From assembly GCF_013348785.1 (NCBI RefSeq), contig NZ_CP054691.1, positions 62,001 to 126,000 of the forward strand: 64,000 nucleotides of DNA, given 5' to 3'. A program made the position numbers and the translations under genes. The stretch is from Gordonia sp. X0973 (GTDB lineage: Bacteria; Actinomycetota; Actinomycetes; Mycobacteriales; Mycobacteriaceae). Shown piece by piece: positions 44,293-52,362 of this stretch. The notes beneath the pieces are model-generated. The model worked only from the letters and a program-made list of their open reading frames with translations, was not told the DNA's origin and did no database searches. Numbering within the stretch: the first letter of the stretch is position 1; every line of letters begins with the position of its first letter.

Positions 44293-44571
44293 ATGACACG
44301 ACGCACTGATGCCGAGTACGAAAAGCTGGCCGACGAGTTCGAAGCCGGCGACTTTACTGTGACCGGCCCGGTCGCGGTCTACCCCGAGCGTTTGCGGACC
44401 GGGCGGCCGGCAGGCGGTAAGGGCCGAAGCGGGAACACGCCTGCGATCTCGGTTCGTTTTCCATCCGAGCTGCGCAGCGCCTTGGACGACTTGGCCGCTG
44501 CGGAGTCGACTCCGGTTGCCGAGGTCATCCGGCGCGCCGTGGCAGACTACGTGGCCGCCCACCCGGTCTAA
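44293..44571 (+). CDS. Ribbon-helix-helix antitoxin-like protein
   Basis: The 92-residue protein has a C-terminal RHH fold (AISVRFPSELRSALDDLAAAES, then VAEVIRRAVADYVAAH) that would dimerise and bind the upstream palindrome. The N-terminal half (YEKLADEFEAGDFTV) is likely the toxin-wrapping segment. GAAGGAGG precedes the ATG. It is convergent with the oxygenase gene. Confidence 0.75.
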   Translation: MTRRTDAEYEKLADEFEAGDFTVTGPVAVYPERLRTGRPAGGKGRSGNTPAISVRFPSELRSALDDLAAAESTPVAEVIRRAVADYVAAHPV

Positions 44572-44585
44572 CCGTCTCCGCCGGA

Positions 44586-45584
44586 TCAGAGCAGATCGGC
44601 GTGATGCCGGGCGGCGACGTCGGGATGGGCGCGCAGACGGGCCTTGAGGATGTTGTCGCCGAAGGTGCCCGAGATCGGGTTCGACGGGTCGTCGGTCACG
44701 CCGTCGGCCTCGGCGGCCAGCTCAGGCGGCAGGTCGGCGCGCGGCATCGTCGCCGAGAGCGCCGGGTTGAAGAAGAAGGGCACGGACAGGCGTTCGGTGC
44801 CCGGCGGCGGGGATTCGACGCGGTGCATGGTGGCCTTGAGGTAGCCGTCGGTGGCGTACTCCATCGCCTCGCCGATGTTCACGACGAACGCGTCTTCCAT
44901 CGGTGGCGCGTCGATCCAGCCGCCGTCGTACTCGACCTGCAGCCCGCCCTTCCCCGGTTCGACGAGGAGCAACGTCAACACCCCCGGATCCTTGTGGGCG
45001 CCGACGCCCTGGCGGTCGTCGGATGCACGGCCGGGATAGCGGACGAGTTTGATCAACGTCGACGGACGGGTGGCAAATGCCTCGTCGAAGATGTCTGCGG
45101 GTGAGCCGAGTGCCACCGCCCATTCGCGCATGAGCCGCAGCCCGACCGCTGCGCAACGTTCCTGCCAGTCGGTGATCACGTCGCGCAGCGCCGGGAGCGC
45201 CGACGGCCACAGATTCGGCCCGTCGAGCCGCAGATACGGGGGATCGGAGCCGAGCGGCTCGTACTCGGCTGCCAGGTCGATCTGTTCGCGCCAGTCGATC
45301 GCGCCCTGGGTGTACTCGCCGCCGAAACGGGTGTAGCCGCGGAAGTGGGGGCTCCTCAGCATCTCGACGCCTAACTTGTCCTCGTCGGGGAGCGCGAAGA
45401 AGTCCCGCGCGGTGGCGAACAGCCGCTCGCGCACGTCGGCTCCGATGCCGTGTCCGACGAGGTAGAAGAACCCGACCTCATGGGTGGCCGATCGCAGCGA
45501 ATCGCGAAACGACGCGCGGTCGGCGTCATCACCGTCGAGTAGCGACAGGTCGACGACGGGCAGTTCGGTCAGTGTTGCGGCCAC
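44586..45584 (-). CDS. Isopenicillin N synthase-like 2OG-Fe(II) oxygenase
   Basis: The protein of about 332 residues belongs to the IPNS/2-oxoglutarate oxygenase family: ELPVVDLSLLDG, EVGFFYLVGHGI, HFRGYTRFGGEYT, the iron motif HKD within GVGAHKDPGVLTL, a second His in TMHRVESPP, and the 2OG-binding ERLSVPFFFNP. These enzymes oxidise small molecules using iron and oxygen; the substrate is unknown. I chose GTG 45584 because TAGCCT ends seven bases before it; the longer ATG 45614 would add ten residues. Neighbours give no pathway hint. Confidence 0.87.
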   Translation of the reverse strand: MAATLTELPVVDLSLLDGDDADRASFRDSLRSATHEVGFFYLVGHGIGADVRERLFATARDFFALPDEDKLGVEMLRSPHFRGYTRFGGEYTQGAIDWREQIDLAAEYEPLGSDPPYLRLDGPNLWPSALPALRDVITDWQERCAAVGLRLMREWAVALGSPADIFDEAFATRPSTLIKLVRYPGRASDDRQGVGAHKDPGVLTLLLVEPGKGGLQVEYDGGWIDAPPMEDAFVVNIGEAMEYATDGYLKATMHRVESPPPGTERLSVPFFFNPALSATMPRADLPPELAAEADGVTDDPSNPISGTFGDNILKARLRAHPDVAARHHADLL

Positions 45585-45591
45585 GTAGCCC

Positions 45592-45597
45592 AGGCTA
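45592..45597 (-). promoter_or_regulatory. -10 box of the 2OG oxygenase (leaderless)
   Basis: TAGCCT on the minus strand ends seven bases before GTG 45584 and would lie inside the gene if ATG 45614 were used. Confidence 0.5.
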
Positions 45598-45628
45598 GTG
45601 CTCGGGTCCGTCATCGCTCGGGTTGAGA

Positions 45629-45666
45629 CCGCCCCGGGCCGGGAGATGGAGTCCGGCCCGGGGCGG
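45629..45666. terminator. Strong hairpin after the lipase gene
   Basis: CCGCCCCGGGCCGG (45629-45642) and CCGGCCCGGGGCGG (45653-45666) are perfect 14-base arms with a 10-base loop, 18 bases past the lipase stop. It separates the lipase transcript from the oxygenase promoter. No T run follows. Confidence 0.7.
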
Positions 45667-45684
45667 GGATTGCCCCCGAGAGTG

Positions 45685-47157
45685 CTAACGACGGCCGGGC
45701 TGCCCGATCTGCATGCCGACGATCGCGGCCAGGTTGTCGCCGACGAGGTTGGCGAAGGCCGGCCATGCCTTCTGGTTGAGCGCGACCGTGCCGGCCTCGA
45801 AGCGAGTGCACCGGTTCTCGACGGGCTTGCCGTTGAAGCGGTCGTTGAGCCATACCGCCGACGACGGGAAGCTCAGCGCGGCGAGGGTGACGTGCTCGCT
45901 GAAGTGATCGCGCACGTACTCGATCCGGGCACCCGGGCGGGAGCAGTATTGGCGCACGGTGCGATCGACCTGGCCGACCGGCACGATCTCATCCATCACC
46001 GACTGGGTGATCAACATGGGGAAGTCCGGCGTCGTGCGTCCCATCCGGAGTTGGTCCAGGACCTTGCGCGCGGTCGGGGCACGCATCGGGTCCCCCGGCA
46101 CGTTGAACAACCCCTTGATGTTGATGAACGGCGCGATGGCCGCGTGGTAGGTCAGGCACATCGGGTTCTTCGACGCGACCAACGCCTGTCCGAGCGGATT
46201 CAGCTTCTTGTGCATGAACCGTTCGAGTTCGGGGTATTCGCGTGCGACGCCGATCATGCCGCCCATGATCAGCCCGGAGGTGAGGTTGCCGTTCGCGTTG
46301 GTCAGCAGGTCGGAGATGTCCGCGGGCACACCGCCCATCGCGGCGCCCACGATATTGAGTTCCGGCGCGTAGCTCTTGTGCAGTTCGGCCGCCCAGCCGG
46401 TGGCGATGGCGCCGCCGGAGTAGCCGGTCATGGTGATCTTCGCGTCGTGGGTGACGCGCAGCGGACGGAACTGCTGAGCCGCGCGGATCCCGTCGAGCGT
46501 GATGCGTCCGGCCAGCGGTCCGGCCGCATAGGCCGAGTCGGGGCCCTGGTGGTCGGGGATGACCAGCGTCCAGCCCGCGGCGACCGCGGAGTTGATCAGC
46601 AGCCCCTCGGCGTTGACGTCGGAGCTGCCGGTGATATTCGACGGGATCGAACCCATCCGAAGTTGGTAGGACGGCGAGCAGTACAGCGCTGTCCCGTCTT
46701 CGGCGATCTGATACGACAGCACGCGCGTGGTGCGGCTCGTGCGCGGCCCCTTGGGCTTGATGACCGTGGCGACGGCGGGGATGGCCTCGCCGCGGGTGTT
46801 GTTCGAGCGGTAGGAGATCTGCCAGGAGTCGACGTTGAGCGGCAGGAGGGAATAGGTGGCGAGGTTGACCCGCCGCGCGGCGATGAGTTCACCCGGCTGC
46901 AGATTCTGGTACTTGGCTTTGGGTGGCAGGTAGAAACCGGCGTCGAACTCCGGGATCGCCGGCGGGACCAGGAACGGCAGTGCGGGTTGGACCCTGGGCT
47001 GCTTCGCGGGGGACCCGGGCGCCGTGGGCGCGGCCGGGCCGGCGGTCGGCGCACCGTGACTGGCACCGGGCCCGGAGACCGCGATCAGGCCGACGAACAG
47101 GCAGATCGCGGCTAGGGTCGTCATTGCCCGCAGGAGCAGGCGAGGGGCTGGGGACAT
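45685..47157 (-). CDS. Secreted lipase (LIP family)
   Basis: The 490-residue protein has a signal peptide (MTTLAAICLFVGLIAVSGPG) and then a secretory lipase fold: AIPEFDAGFYLPP, VLSYQIAEDGTALYCSPSYQ, VIPDHQGPDSAYA and the nucleophile motif GYSGG. Later Asp (SVMDEIVPVGQ) and His (FSEHVTLA) are likely triad members. It hydrolyses lipid esters outside the cell; mycobacterial and Rhodococcus relatives use triacylglycerols. A palindrome at 47180-47203 and a TetR gene lie just upstream on the same strand. Confidence 0.87.
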   Translation of the reverse strand: MSPAPRLLLRAMTTLAAICLFVGLIAVSGPGASHGAPTAGPAAPTAPGSPAKQPRVQPALPFLVPPAIPEFDAGFYLPPKAKYQNLQPGELIAARRVNLATYSLLPLNVDSWQISYRSNNTRGEAIPAVATVIKPKGPRTSRTTRVLSYQIAEDGTALYCSPSYQLRMGSIPSNITGSSDVNAEGLLINSAVAAGWTLVIPDHQGPDSAYAAGPLAGRITLDGIRAAQQFRPLRVTHDAKITMTGYSGGAIATGWAAELHKSYAPELNIVGAAMGGVPADISDLLTNANGNLTSGLIMGGMIGVAREYPELERFMHKKLNPLGQALVASKNPMCLTYHAAIAPFINIKGLFNVPGDPMRAPTARKVLDQLRMGRTTPDFPMLITQSVMDEIVPVGQVDRTVRQYCSRPGARIEYVRDHFSEHVTLAALSFPSSAVWLNDRFNGKPVENRCTRFEAGTVALNQKAWPAFANLVGDNLAAIVGMQIGQPGRR

Positions 47158-47179
47158 GGGGTCTTCACCTTCGAGTCAT

Positions 47180-47203
47180 AAGTGAGACACACGCGGCTCA
47201 CTT
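47180..47203 (-). promoter_or_regulatory. Palindromic operator upstream of the lipase
   Basis: AAGTGAG (47180-47186) and CTCACTT (47197-47203) are perfect 7-base arms with a 10-base spacer, ending 22 bases before the lipase start. A TetR repressor gene lies 110 bases further upstream, so it is the probable binder. Confidence 0.55.
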
Positions 47204-47312
47204 TGACGTGAAAGTTAGCAGACTGTTGGCCAGATCACTGCAAGAACCCGGGAAATCGGTCGGTCTCAGGAGGAAACGGCAGGTAGGACCTGTGCACCGT
47301 TCCGGCGGGAGA

Positions 47313-48011
47313 TCACCGCGCGGCGGCCAGCGAGACCAGCACGTGCGTCAGCAGATCGACGATCTGCTCGCGCGGCGGGCGCGGATCGCTCGTGCCCCAC
47401 CGGAACACGACGTGGGTCAGGGCGCCGATGAAAGCGGTGGCGTCGTAATCCAGCTCGGCCGGATCGCGATCGGTGACGGCGGCGACCGAGGCGACGAAGA
47501 AGTCGCGCCACACCACCCGCCCGGCTTGGCGTCTTTCCTCCACGCGCTCGCCGACGCCGCCGACCTCGATGAACGAGATCCGGGTCCAGCGCGGATCGGT
47601 GGCCACCGCCGACATGTACGCGGTCATCGCGGCGTGGGCGATCGACGGCAGATCGAATGCACTGTCGCCGACGCCGGGGGCCGACCCGGCCGCCGCCTCG
47701 ATCTCGGCAGCGACCGCCGCGCCGACCGTTTCCCGCGCGACCGTCTGGATCTGCTCGTACAACTCCAGCAGCAGGTCTTCGCGGTTGTCGTAGAGCTCGT
47801 AGAACTGCCGTCGGCTCAAACCGGTCGCCGAGCACAGCGCCGCGACCGTCGTCTTGGCGAATCCGACCGTGCCGAACAGTTCCAGCCCGGCGTCGAGGAA
47901 CCGCTCCCGACGTTCGGCCCGACGGTCGGCCACCGAACGTCCGCCGTAGGAGCGCCCCACCGCCGTCGAATCGGGGGCGGGTGCGGGGTCAGCCGCCGAC
48001 GCGCTCGGCAC
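47313..48011 (-). CDS. TetR-family regulator
   Basis: The 232-residue protein has a TetR DNA-binding domain at residues 30-80 (RRERFLDAGLELFGTVGFAKTT, ALCSATGLSRRQFYELYDNREDLL), then a helical ligand domain. It lies between the MBL-Rieske gene, which it overlaps by 23 bases, and the lipase gene. It may repress the lipase through the palindrome at 47180. The GTG at 48011 gives a 30-residue extra N terminus; a shorter start cannot be excluded. Confidence 0.87.
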   Translation of the reverse strand: MPSASAADPAPAPDSTAVGRSYGGRSVADRRAERRERFLDAGLELFGTVGFAKTTVAALCSATGLSRRQFYELYDNREDLLLELYEQIQTVARETVGAAVAAEIEAAAGSAPGVGDSAFDLPSIAHAAMTAYMSAVATDPRWTRISFIEVGGVGERVEERRQAGRVVWRDFFVASVAAVTDRDPAELDYDATAFIGALTHVVFRWGTSDPRPPREQIVDLLTHVLVSLAAAR

Positions 48012-49566
48012 GGATCTCGTGGCCCTTCGACGTCAGGCAGCGCCCCGAGTCGAGGTCCCACTGCCAGCCGTGCAGGTTGCACGTCAGCTTGTTGCCCTCG
48101 ATGACACCGAACTTCTCCAGGTCGGCCTTGAGGTGCGGGCAGCGGCGCTGCATCTCCCAGCCGTCCTTGCAGATCGACGCGGAGTCGTCGTGGGCCTCGG
48201 CGAACCAGCCGTCGGCGTAGTGGATGCGCTCCTCGGTGAGGCATTTGAAGAAGGTGTAGAGGAACTCGTTGTACCCGCCGATGCGCCAGGTGGTGAAGCG
48301 CGTCGAGAGGAAGATGGTGTTCACCCAGTCCGGCTCGTCGTCGCGCAGCACGGTGCGCACCAGCTCCGGCGCGATTCGGAAGCCGTAGCGGTACTTCCCG
48401 TCGCCGTCCTCGCGCATCCGCACCGTGCGGTTGGGGAAGTCGAGCACGAAGGTCTCGTCGCCGACGACGAGGCCGACGGGGTAGCCGATGCCGTCGGAGA
48501 TGAGGTCGGAGTCCTTCATGATCGGCTCGAAGGTGGCCTTGAGCTGCGGCAACAGCGGCTCGCCGTCGGCGGGCGCCCAGGTGGCCTTCTCCGCGGCGAT
48601 GATCGGCGCGAACTTCGCCTTCATCCGCTCCAGGTAGCCGGCCTTGTTCTCGCCGAACACCTCCTCGGGCGGGTATGGGTGGTTGATCTCAACGAGGTCG
48701 GAGCCGGTGAGTTCCACCGTCGAGCCGGAGACCATCATCAGGCCGCGGTGCTTGACCCCGTCGTCGGTCCCGTGCGTCTTCATCTGCTCGAGGAATTCCG
48801 CCTGGTCCGGGAAGATGCTCGCCTGGTCCGACTCGCTGCCGGTGTTGAAGTCGTTGAGGCTGAACAGGTCCTCGTCGAGGAACATCGGCGGCCCGGCGGA
48901 CGGCACCACCCAGGTCGCGCCGACCTGCTCGATGTAGGAGCGCGCCCGGTCCATGCCGCGCTGGCGCTTCTGCTTGGCGAAGTTGGCCTTCGACTTGCGC
49001 GGGATGTCGTAGACCATCGGGTACCAGATGGCGCCCGAGTACTGCAGCAGGTGGATGTCGACGTGGCCGAACTCTTCTTTGACGACGTCGAGGTCGATCG
49101 GTCGCGCGTCGTTCATGTTGAAGCAGGTGGTCTCACCGTCGGAGACGATCAGCCCGGAGTCGCCGATCGGGCCGTCGGCCGGCGCGCGCAGCGCGATGAT
49201 CATGACGTCGAGATCGCCCTTGGGGCCGCTGACGTGGTGCTTCTTCGAGTCCTCGGTCTCCACGAACTTGGTGAATCCGAGGCGCTCCAAATCGCGCTTG
49301 AGGTCGGGCACCGGGTAGTCCGGCAGCAGCACCGTCGCGTTCTTGTTGACGTTCTCGACGAGGTTGCGCTCGTCGTAGTGGTCGCGGTGCAGGTGCGAGA
49401 CGTAGAGGTAGTCGCAGTCGCCGAGGGCCTTCCAGTCCAGCTCGGTGTTGTCCGGGAAGGGGATCCACGACGCGAAGTAGGCGGGATTGACCCACGGATC
49501 GCACAGGATGGAACCGGCCTTGGTCTGGATGTGGAAACCGGCGTGACCGACGCTGGTGATCTGCAA
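47989..49566 (-). CDS. Metallo-beta-lactamase fold fused to a C-terminal Rieske domain
   Basis: The protein of about 525 residues has an MBL-fold N terminus (QITSVGHAGFHIQT, HLHRDHYD with His58, His60, Asp62, His63). It ends in a Rieske [2Fe-2S] domain, with RCPHLKADL and CNLHGWQW supplying Cys-His and Cys-His ligands. The same two domains in opposite order occur in CMP-Neu5Ac hydroxylase; this is a different arrangement found in actinobacteria, with unknown substrate. TTG 49566 follows GGAAGG and starts directly at QITSVGH; a longer TTG start at 49599 is possible. It is upstream of, and overlaps, the TetR gene. Confidence 0.82.
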   Translation of the reverse strand: MQITSVGHAGFHIQTKAGSILCDPWVNPAYFASWIPFPDNTELDWKALGDCDYLYVSHLHRDHYDERNLVENVNKNATVLLPDYPVPDLKRDLERLGFTKFVETEDSKKHHVSGPKGDLDVMIIALRAPADGPIGDSGLIVSDGETTCFNMNDARPIDLDVVKEEFGHVDIHLLQYSGAIWYPMVYDIPRKSKANFAKQKRQRGMDRARSYIEQVGATWVVPSAGPPMFLDEDLFSLNDFNTGSESDQASIFPDQAEFLEQMKTHGTDDGVKHRGLMMVSGSTVELTGSDLVEINHPYPPEEVFGENKAGYLERMKAKFAPIIAAEKATWAPADGEPLLPQLKATFEPIMKDSDLISDGIGYPVGLVVGDETFVLDFPNRTVRMREDGDGKYRYGFRIAPELVRTVLRDDEPDWVNTIFLSTRFTTWRIGGYNEFLYTFFKCLTEERIHYADGWFAEAHDDSASICKDGWEMQRRCPHLKADLEKFGVIEGNKLTCNLHGWQWDLDSGRCLTSKGHEIRAERVGG

Positions 49567-49644
49567 CTTCTCGCCTTCCGAACGATTGGGCCGGGGCAAC
49601 GACGGGGCCGATGCCCCCGGCCGGCATACCCGTCCAGGATAAAC

Positions 49645-49680
49645 GTCCCCCCGCGCGGAACTCGATTCCGTACGGGGGAC
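49645..49680 (-). terminator. Nested hairpin terminator of the glycine-zipper gene at 49705
   Basis: Outer arms GTCCCCC/GGGGGAC (49645-49651, 49674-49680) enclose inner arms CGGAA/TTCCG (49656-49660, 49666-49670). On the minus strand the hairpin is followed by GTTTATCC, a short T-rich stretch. It lies 24 bases past the stop at 49705. Confidence 0.65.
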
Positions 49681-49704
49681 CTTCGTCGGAGTAGCCGCTC
49701 CGGG

Positions 49705-50556
49705 CTACCGGGCGACGCCGAGTGCGCGGCCCAAGTCCCGGACCGAACGGTCCAGATCGGCCCATGCGCGCGGCGGAAGCACGGACGCGTCGCCGCGGTG
49801 TGCGACGGGCAGCCGCGGAATCGTCACCGCCGTCTTCGGCAGAACCTGCCAGTTCCCGGGTAGGACCGCGACGGGTGCGAGAGCGGTCCGCGGCGGCGTG
49901 CCGGGTGCCTGGCGATGACGGTTGCGGACCTGCTGGTTGTGGTAGCGGGCGTCGGCGAGGCCTTCGGCGTAGCCCTGGTTGTAGCCGTTGACCGCACCCA
50001 GCGTGGCCCCGACGCCGGTGCCGATCGCGGCACCCACGACGGCGCCGATGGCACCGCCGACGACGGCCCCGATCATTCCGGTGGGGATGCTGACGGCGCC
50101 CCCGCCGGCGATGGCGCCGATGACCAACCCGATCGAGCCCACCGCGAGCGCGCCGATGACGGCACCCGCGATGGCCCCCATCAGGGCGCCCTGCGGTGCG
50201 GTCACGGCTGCGCCCTCGTTGCCGGAGCGGCGCGCCCAGTCCTCTTCGTTGACGATGCCGTCGGTGCTGCGGGGCTCGGCTGCCCTGGTCGAACCGAGGT
50301 CGCGGGTGAGGACGATGGGTGCGGCGGCGGCGGGTCCGGCCACGCCGATCGGCTCGGATGCGATCACGATGATCAGCCGGTCCGGCCGCACCGCCTCGTC
50401 CGCCGTCGGCGTCGCGGCCGTCGGAATCGTCGCTGCGGTGGGAATGCGATGCGCTGCGGCCGGGGCCGCGCCTGCCGTGGGGGCGAGCACCGTAGTGGCG
50501 ACAGAGGCGCAGATCAGACCGGTTGCGACCCGGACGGCAAGACGTGTGGTGGGCAT
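49705..50556 (-). CDS. Secreted glycine-zipper protein, paralogue 1
   Basis: The 283-residue protein has a signal peptide (LICASVATTVLAPTAGAAP), a variable domain with LIIVIASEPIGVAGPAAAAP, and a long Gly/Ala zipper (residues about 120-185: GAIAGAVIGALAVGSIGLVIG onward). VNGYNQGYAEGLADARYHNQ and a Pro-rich basic tail follow. It shares its whole layout with the next gene upstream (50591-51430). Glycine zippers pack membrane helices and occur in pore-forming proteins. Family name unknown. TAGATT six bases before ATG 50556 suggests its own leaderless transcript. Confidence 0.75.
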   Translation of the reverse strand: MPTTRLAVRVATGLICASVATTVLAPTAGAAPAAAHRIPTAATIPTAATPTADEAVRPDRLIIVIASEPIGVAGPAAAAPIVLTRDLGSTRAAEPRSTDGIVNEEDWARRSGNEGAAVTAPQGALMGAIAGAVIGALAVGSIGLVIGAIAGGGAVSIPTGMIGAVVGGAIGAVVGAAIGTGVGATLGAVNGYNQGYAEGLADARYHNQQVRNRHRQAPGTPPRTALAPVAVLPGNWQVLPKTAVTIPRLPVAHRGDASVLPPRAWADLDRSVRDLGRALGVAR

Positions 50557-50562
50557 CCGGAC

Positions 50563-50568
50563 AATCTA
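50563..50568 (-). promoter_or_regulatory. -10 box of glycine-zipper gene 1 (leaderless)
   Basis: TAGATT on the minus strand ends six bases before ATG 50556. Confidence 0.5.
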
Positions 50569-50590
50569 TCGCGAATAGTGCGCGCTACTG

Positions 50591-51430
50591 CTACCGGCGC
50601 GGAATCGGGATGCCGAACGCGCGGGCGAAGGCATCCTTGGCGTCCCGGATCGCGTGATGCGCCTGCGGAGGCAGTTTGACGTCGGGGATCTCGCGAGGAC
50701 CTTCGAACGGCGCCGGGTGGGCCGCTCGGGTCGGTTGCGGCAGGAAGGCCCGCACGTCGGGAAGGCCGGCGACCTGGCCGGTGGGATTGCCGGCGCGATG
50801 GCGCACCGGAACGGCCGCCGAGACAGGCTTGCCGCCGTTGCGCCGCACCGCGTCGTTGTGCGCCCGAGCCTGGTTCTGGCCGGTGATGTAACCGTTGATC
50901 CCGCCGCCGACCGCACCGAACACCGCACCGGTGATGGCACCGGTGATACCGCTGGTGATTGCGCCGACGATGATTCCAACAGGCCCACCGAAGATCCCGA
51001 ACAGCCCGCCGATGATCGCACCGGCGATGGCGCCGCCGAGTGCACCGACGCCGGCGCCGGCTGCTGCACCAGCGCCCGCGCCTTGCCATGCGGCCTGCTG
51101 CTCGTTGACGTAGCCCTGCGCGACATCGTGCTTGCCGAACTCGGCCATACCAAGGCCAACGGCGGACTTGTCGATGGCGACGACCATCGGTGCGGGTGCG
51201 GCCGGACCGGCGGTCCCGACCGGGGCCGTCGCGACGACGATGATCTCCTTGCCGGGCACCGAAGGCAGCATCGGATGCGCGGCGGGAGCAACGACGGCGG
51301 AACCGTGGGTGGCAGCGGCGGCGGGACCGGCCTGGGTGGCACCGGAGGCGGTGGGCGCGAGGAGCGCGGCGGCAGCGGTCGAGCCGATCAGGCCGACGAC
51401 AAGGCGGTAGCGCGGGGAATTGATCACCAT
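50591..51430 (-). CDS. Secreted glycine-zipper protein, paralogue 2
   Basis: The 279-residue protein repeats the plan of its neighbour: signal peptide (LVVGLIGSTAAAALLAPTAS), IIVVATAPVGTAGPAAPAPM, a glycine zipper (residues about 117-185), INGYITGQNQARAHNDAVRRN, and a basic, Pro-rich tail ending AFGIPIPRR. Identity is low outside the motif positions, so duplication is old. TACACT six bases before ATG 51430 suggests a separate leaderless transcript. No known family is recognised. Confidence 0.75.
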   Translation of the reverse strand: MVINSPRYRLVVGLIGSTAAAALLAPTASGATQAGPAAAATHGSAVVAPAAHPMLPSVPGKEIIVVATAPVGTAGPAAPAPMVVAIDKSAVGLGMAEFGKHDVAQGYVNEQQAAWQGAGAGAAAGAGVGALGGAIAGAIIGGLFGIFGGPVGIIVGAITSGITGAITGAVFGAVGGGINGYITGQNQARAHNDAVRRNGGKPVSAAVPVRHRAGNPTGQVAGLPDVRAFLPQPTRAAHPAPFEGPREIPDVKLPPQAHHAIRDAKDAFARAFGIPIPRR

Positions 51431-51436
51431 GTCCGG

Positions 51437-51442
51437 AGTGTA
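51437..51442 (-). promoter_or_regulatory. -10 box of glycine-zipper gene 2 (leaderless)
   Basis: TACACT on the minus strand ends six bases before ATG 51430. Confidence 0.5.
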
Positions 51443-51533
51443 GCGGCTGGGTCACCCGATTCCGACATTCCGCCCGGGCCCGCGGGCATCCGCTCGGGGG
51501 TCGGTACGCGGCCCGGCACGGCCCGCACCCGAC

Positions 51534-51539
51534 TAGGCT
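51534..51539 (+). promoter_or_regulatory. -10 box of the acyltransferase gene at 51547 (leaderless)
   Basis: TAGGCT ends seven bases before ATG 51547, the same box and spacing as at serS. Confidence 0.5.
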
Positions 51540-51546
51540 GAAGCAC

Positions 51547-52338
51547 ATGGAACCCGTCTACGACAGCGTCATCGCTGCGGCGCGCACCCTGTGGGCCGTA
51601 CAGGGCATCAAATTCAAAATCTCCGGCGTCGAGAACGTCCCGGCGACCGGCCCCGGGGTCGTCGCCATCAATCACACCGGCTACCTCGACTTCACGCTCG
51701 CCGGCATCCCCGCCTTCCTGCAGGGCAAGCGCAAGGTGCGCTTCATGGCCAAGAAGGAAGTCTTCGACAACAAGATTTCCGGACCGATCATGCGCGGCTG
51801 CAAGCACATTCCCGTCGACCGCACCGCCGGTGCCGACAGCTACCGCGCTGCCGTCGACTATCTGAATGCCGGTGAACTCGTCGGCGTCTACCCGGAGGCG
51901 ACGATCAGCCGCAGCTTCGAGATCAAGGGCTTCAAGTCCGGTGCCGCGCGGATGGCGTTGGAATCGGGTGCGCCCATCGTCCCGACGGTCATCTGGGGCG
52001 CCCAGCGCATCTGGACCAAGGGGCATCCCAAACATCTCGGCCGCACTAACACCCCCGTCGTGATCGGCGTCGCGGAACCGCTGGAGGCAACCGGGTCACC
52101 GGATGCCCTCACCGCCAAACTCCACGACGTGATGGTCGCCAAGCTCGACGAATTGCAGCAGCAGTACGTGGAGTTGTTCGGACCGTATCCGGAGGGCGCC
52201 TACTGGGTCCCGGCACGCTTGGGCGGCGGTGCGCCGACGCTCGAGGAGGCCAATGCCCTCGACGACGCCGAGCAGGCGGAGCGCCAGGCGCGCAAGGAGG
52301 CGCAACGGGCCGAGGGCGACGCGAATCCCGGCGCCTGA
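51547..52338 (+). CDS. Lysophospholipid acyltransferase (PlsC-like), paralogue 1
   Basis: The 263-residue protein has the acyltransferase motif NHTGYLD (His43, Asp48), a VYPEATISRSF motif near residue 116 (the EGTR-equivalent) and PIVPTVIWGA. It should transfer acyl groups from acyl-CoA or acyl-ACP to lysophosphatidate or a related acceptor, facing the membrane. It corresponds to the Rv3814c-Rv3816c group. The C terminus is a charged tail rich in Glu, Ala and Arg. A paralogue lies at 53670. Confidence 0.9.
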   Translation: MEPVYDSVIAAARTLWAVQGIKFKISGVENVPATGPGVVAINHTGYLDFTLAGIPAFLQGKRKVRFMAKKEVFDNKISGPIMRGCKHIPVDRTAGADSYRAAVDYLNAGELVGVYPEATISRSFEIKGFKSGAARMALESGAPIVPTVIWGAQRIWTKGHPKHLGRTNTPVVIGVAEPLEATGSPDALTAKLHDVMVAKLDELQQQYVELFGPYPEGAYWVPARLGGGAPTLEEANALDDAEQAERQARKEAQRAEGDANPGA

Positions 52339-52362
52339 CCCCAGGCCTCTGACCGTCGAGCC

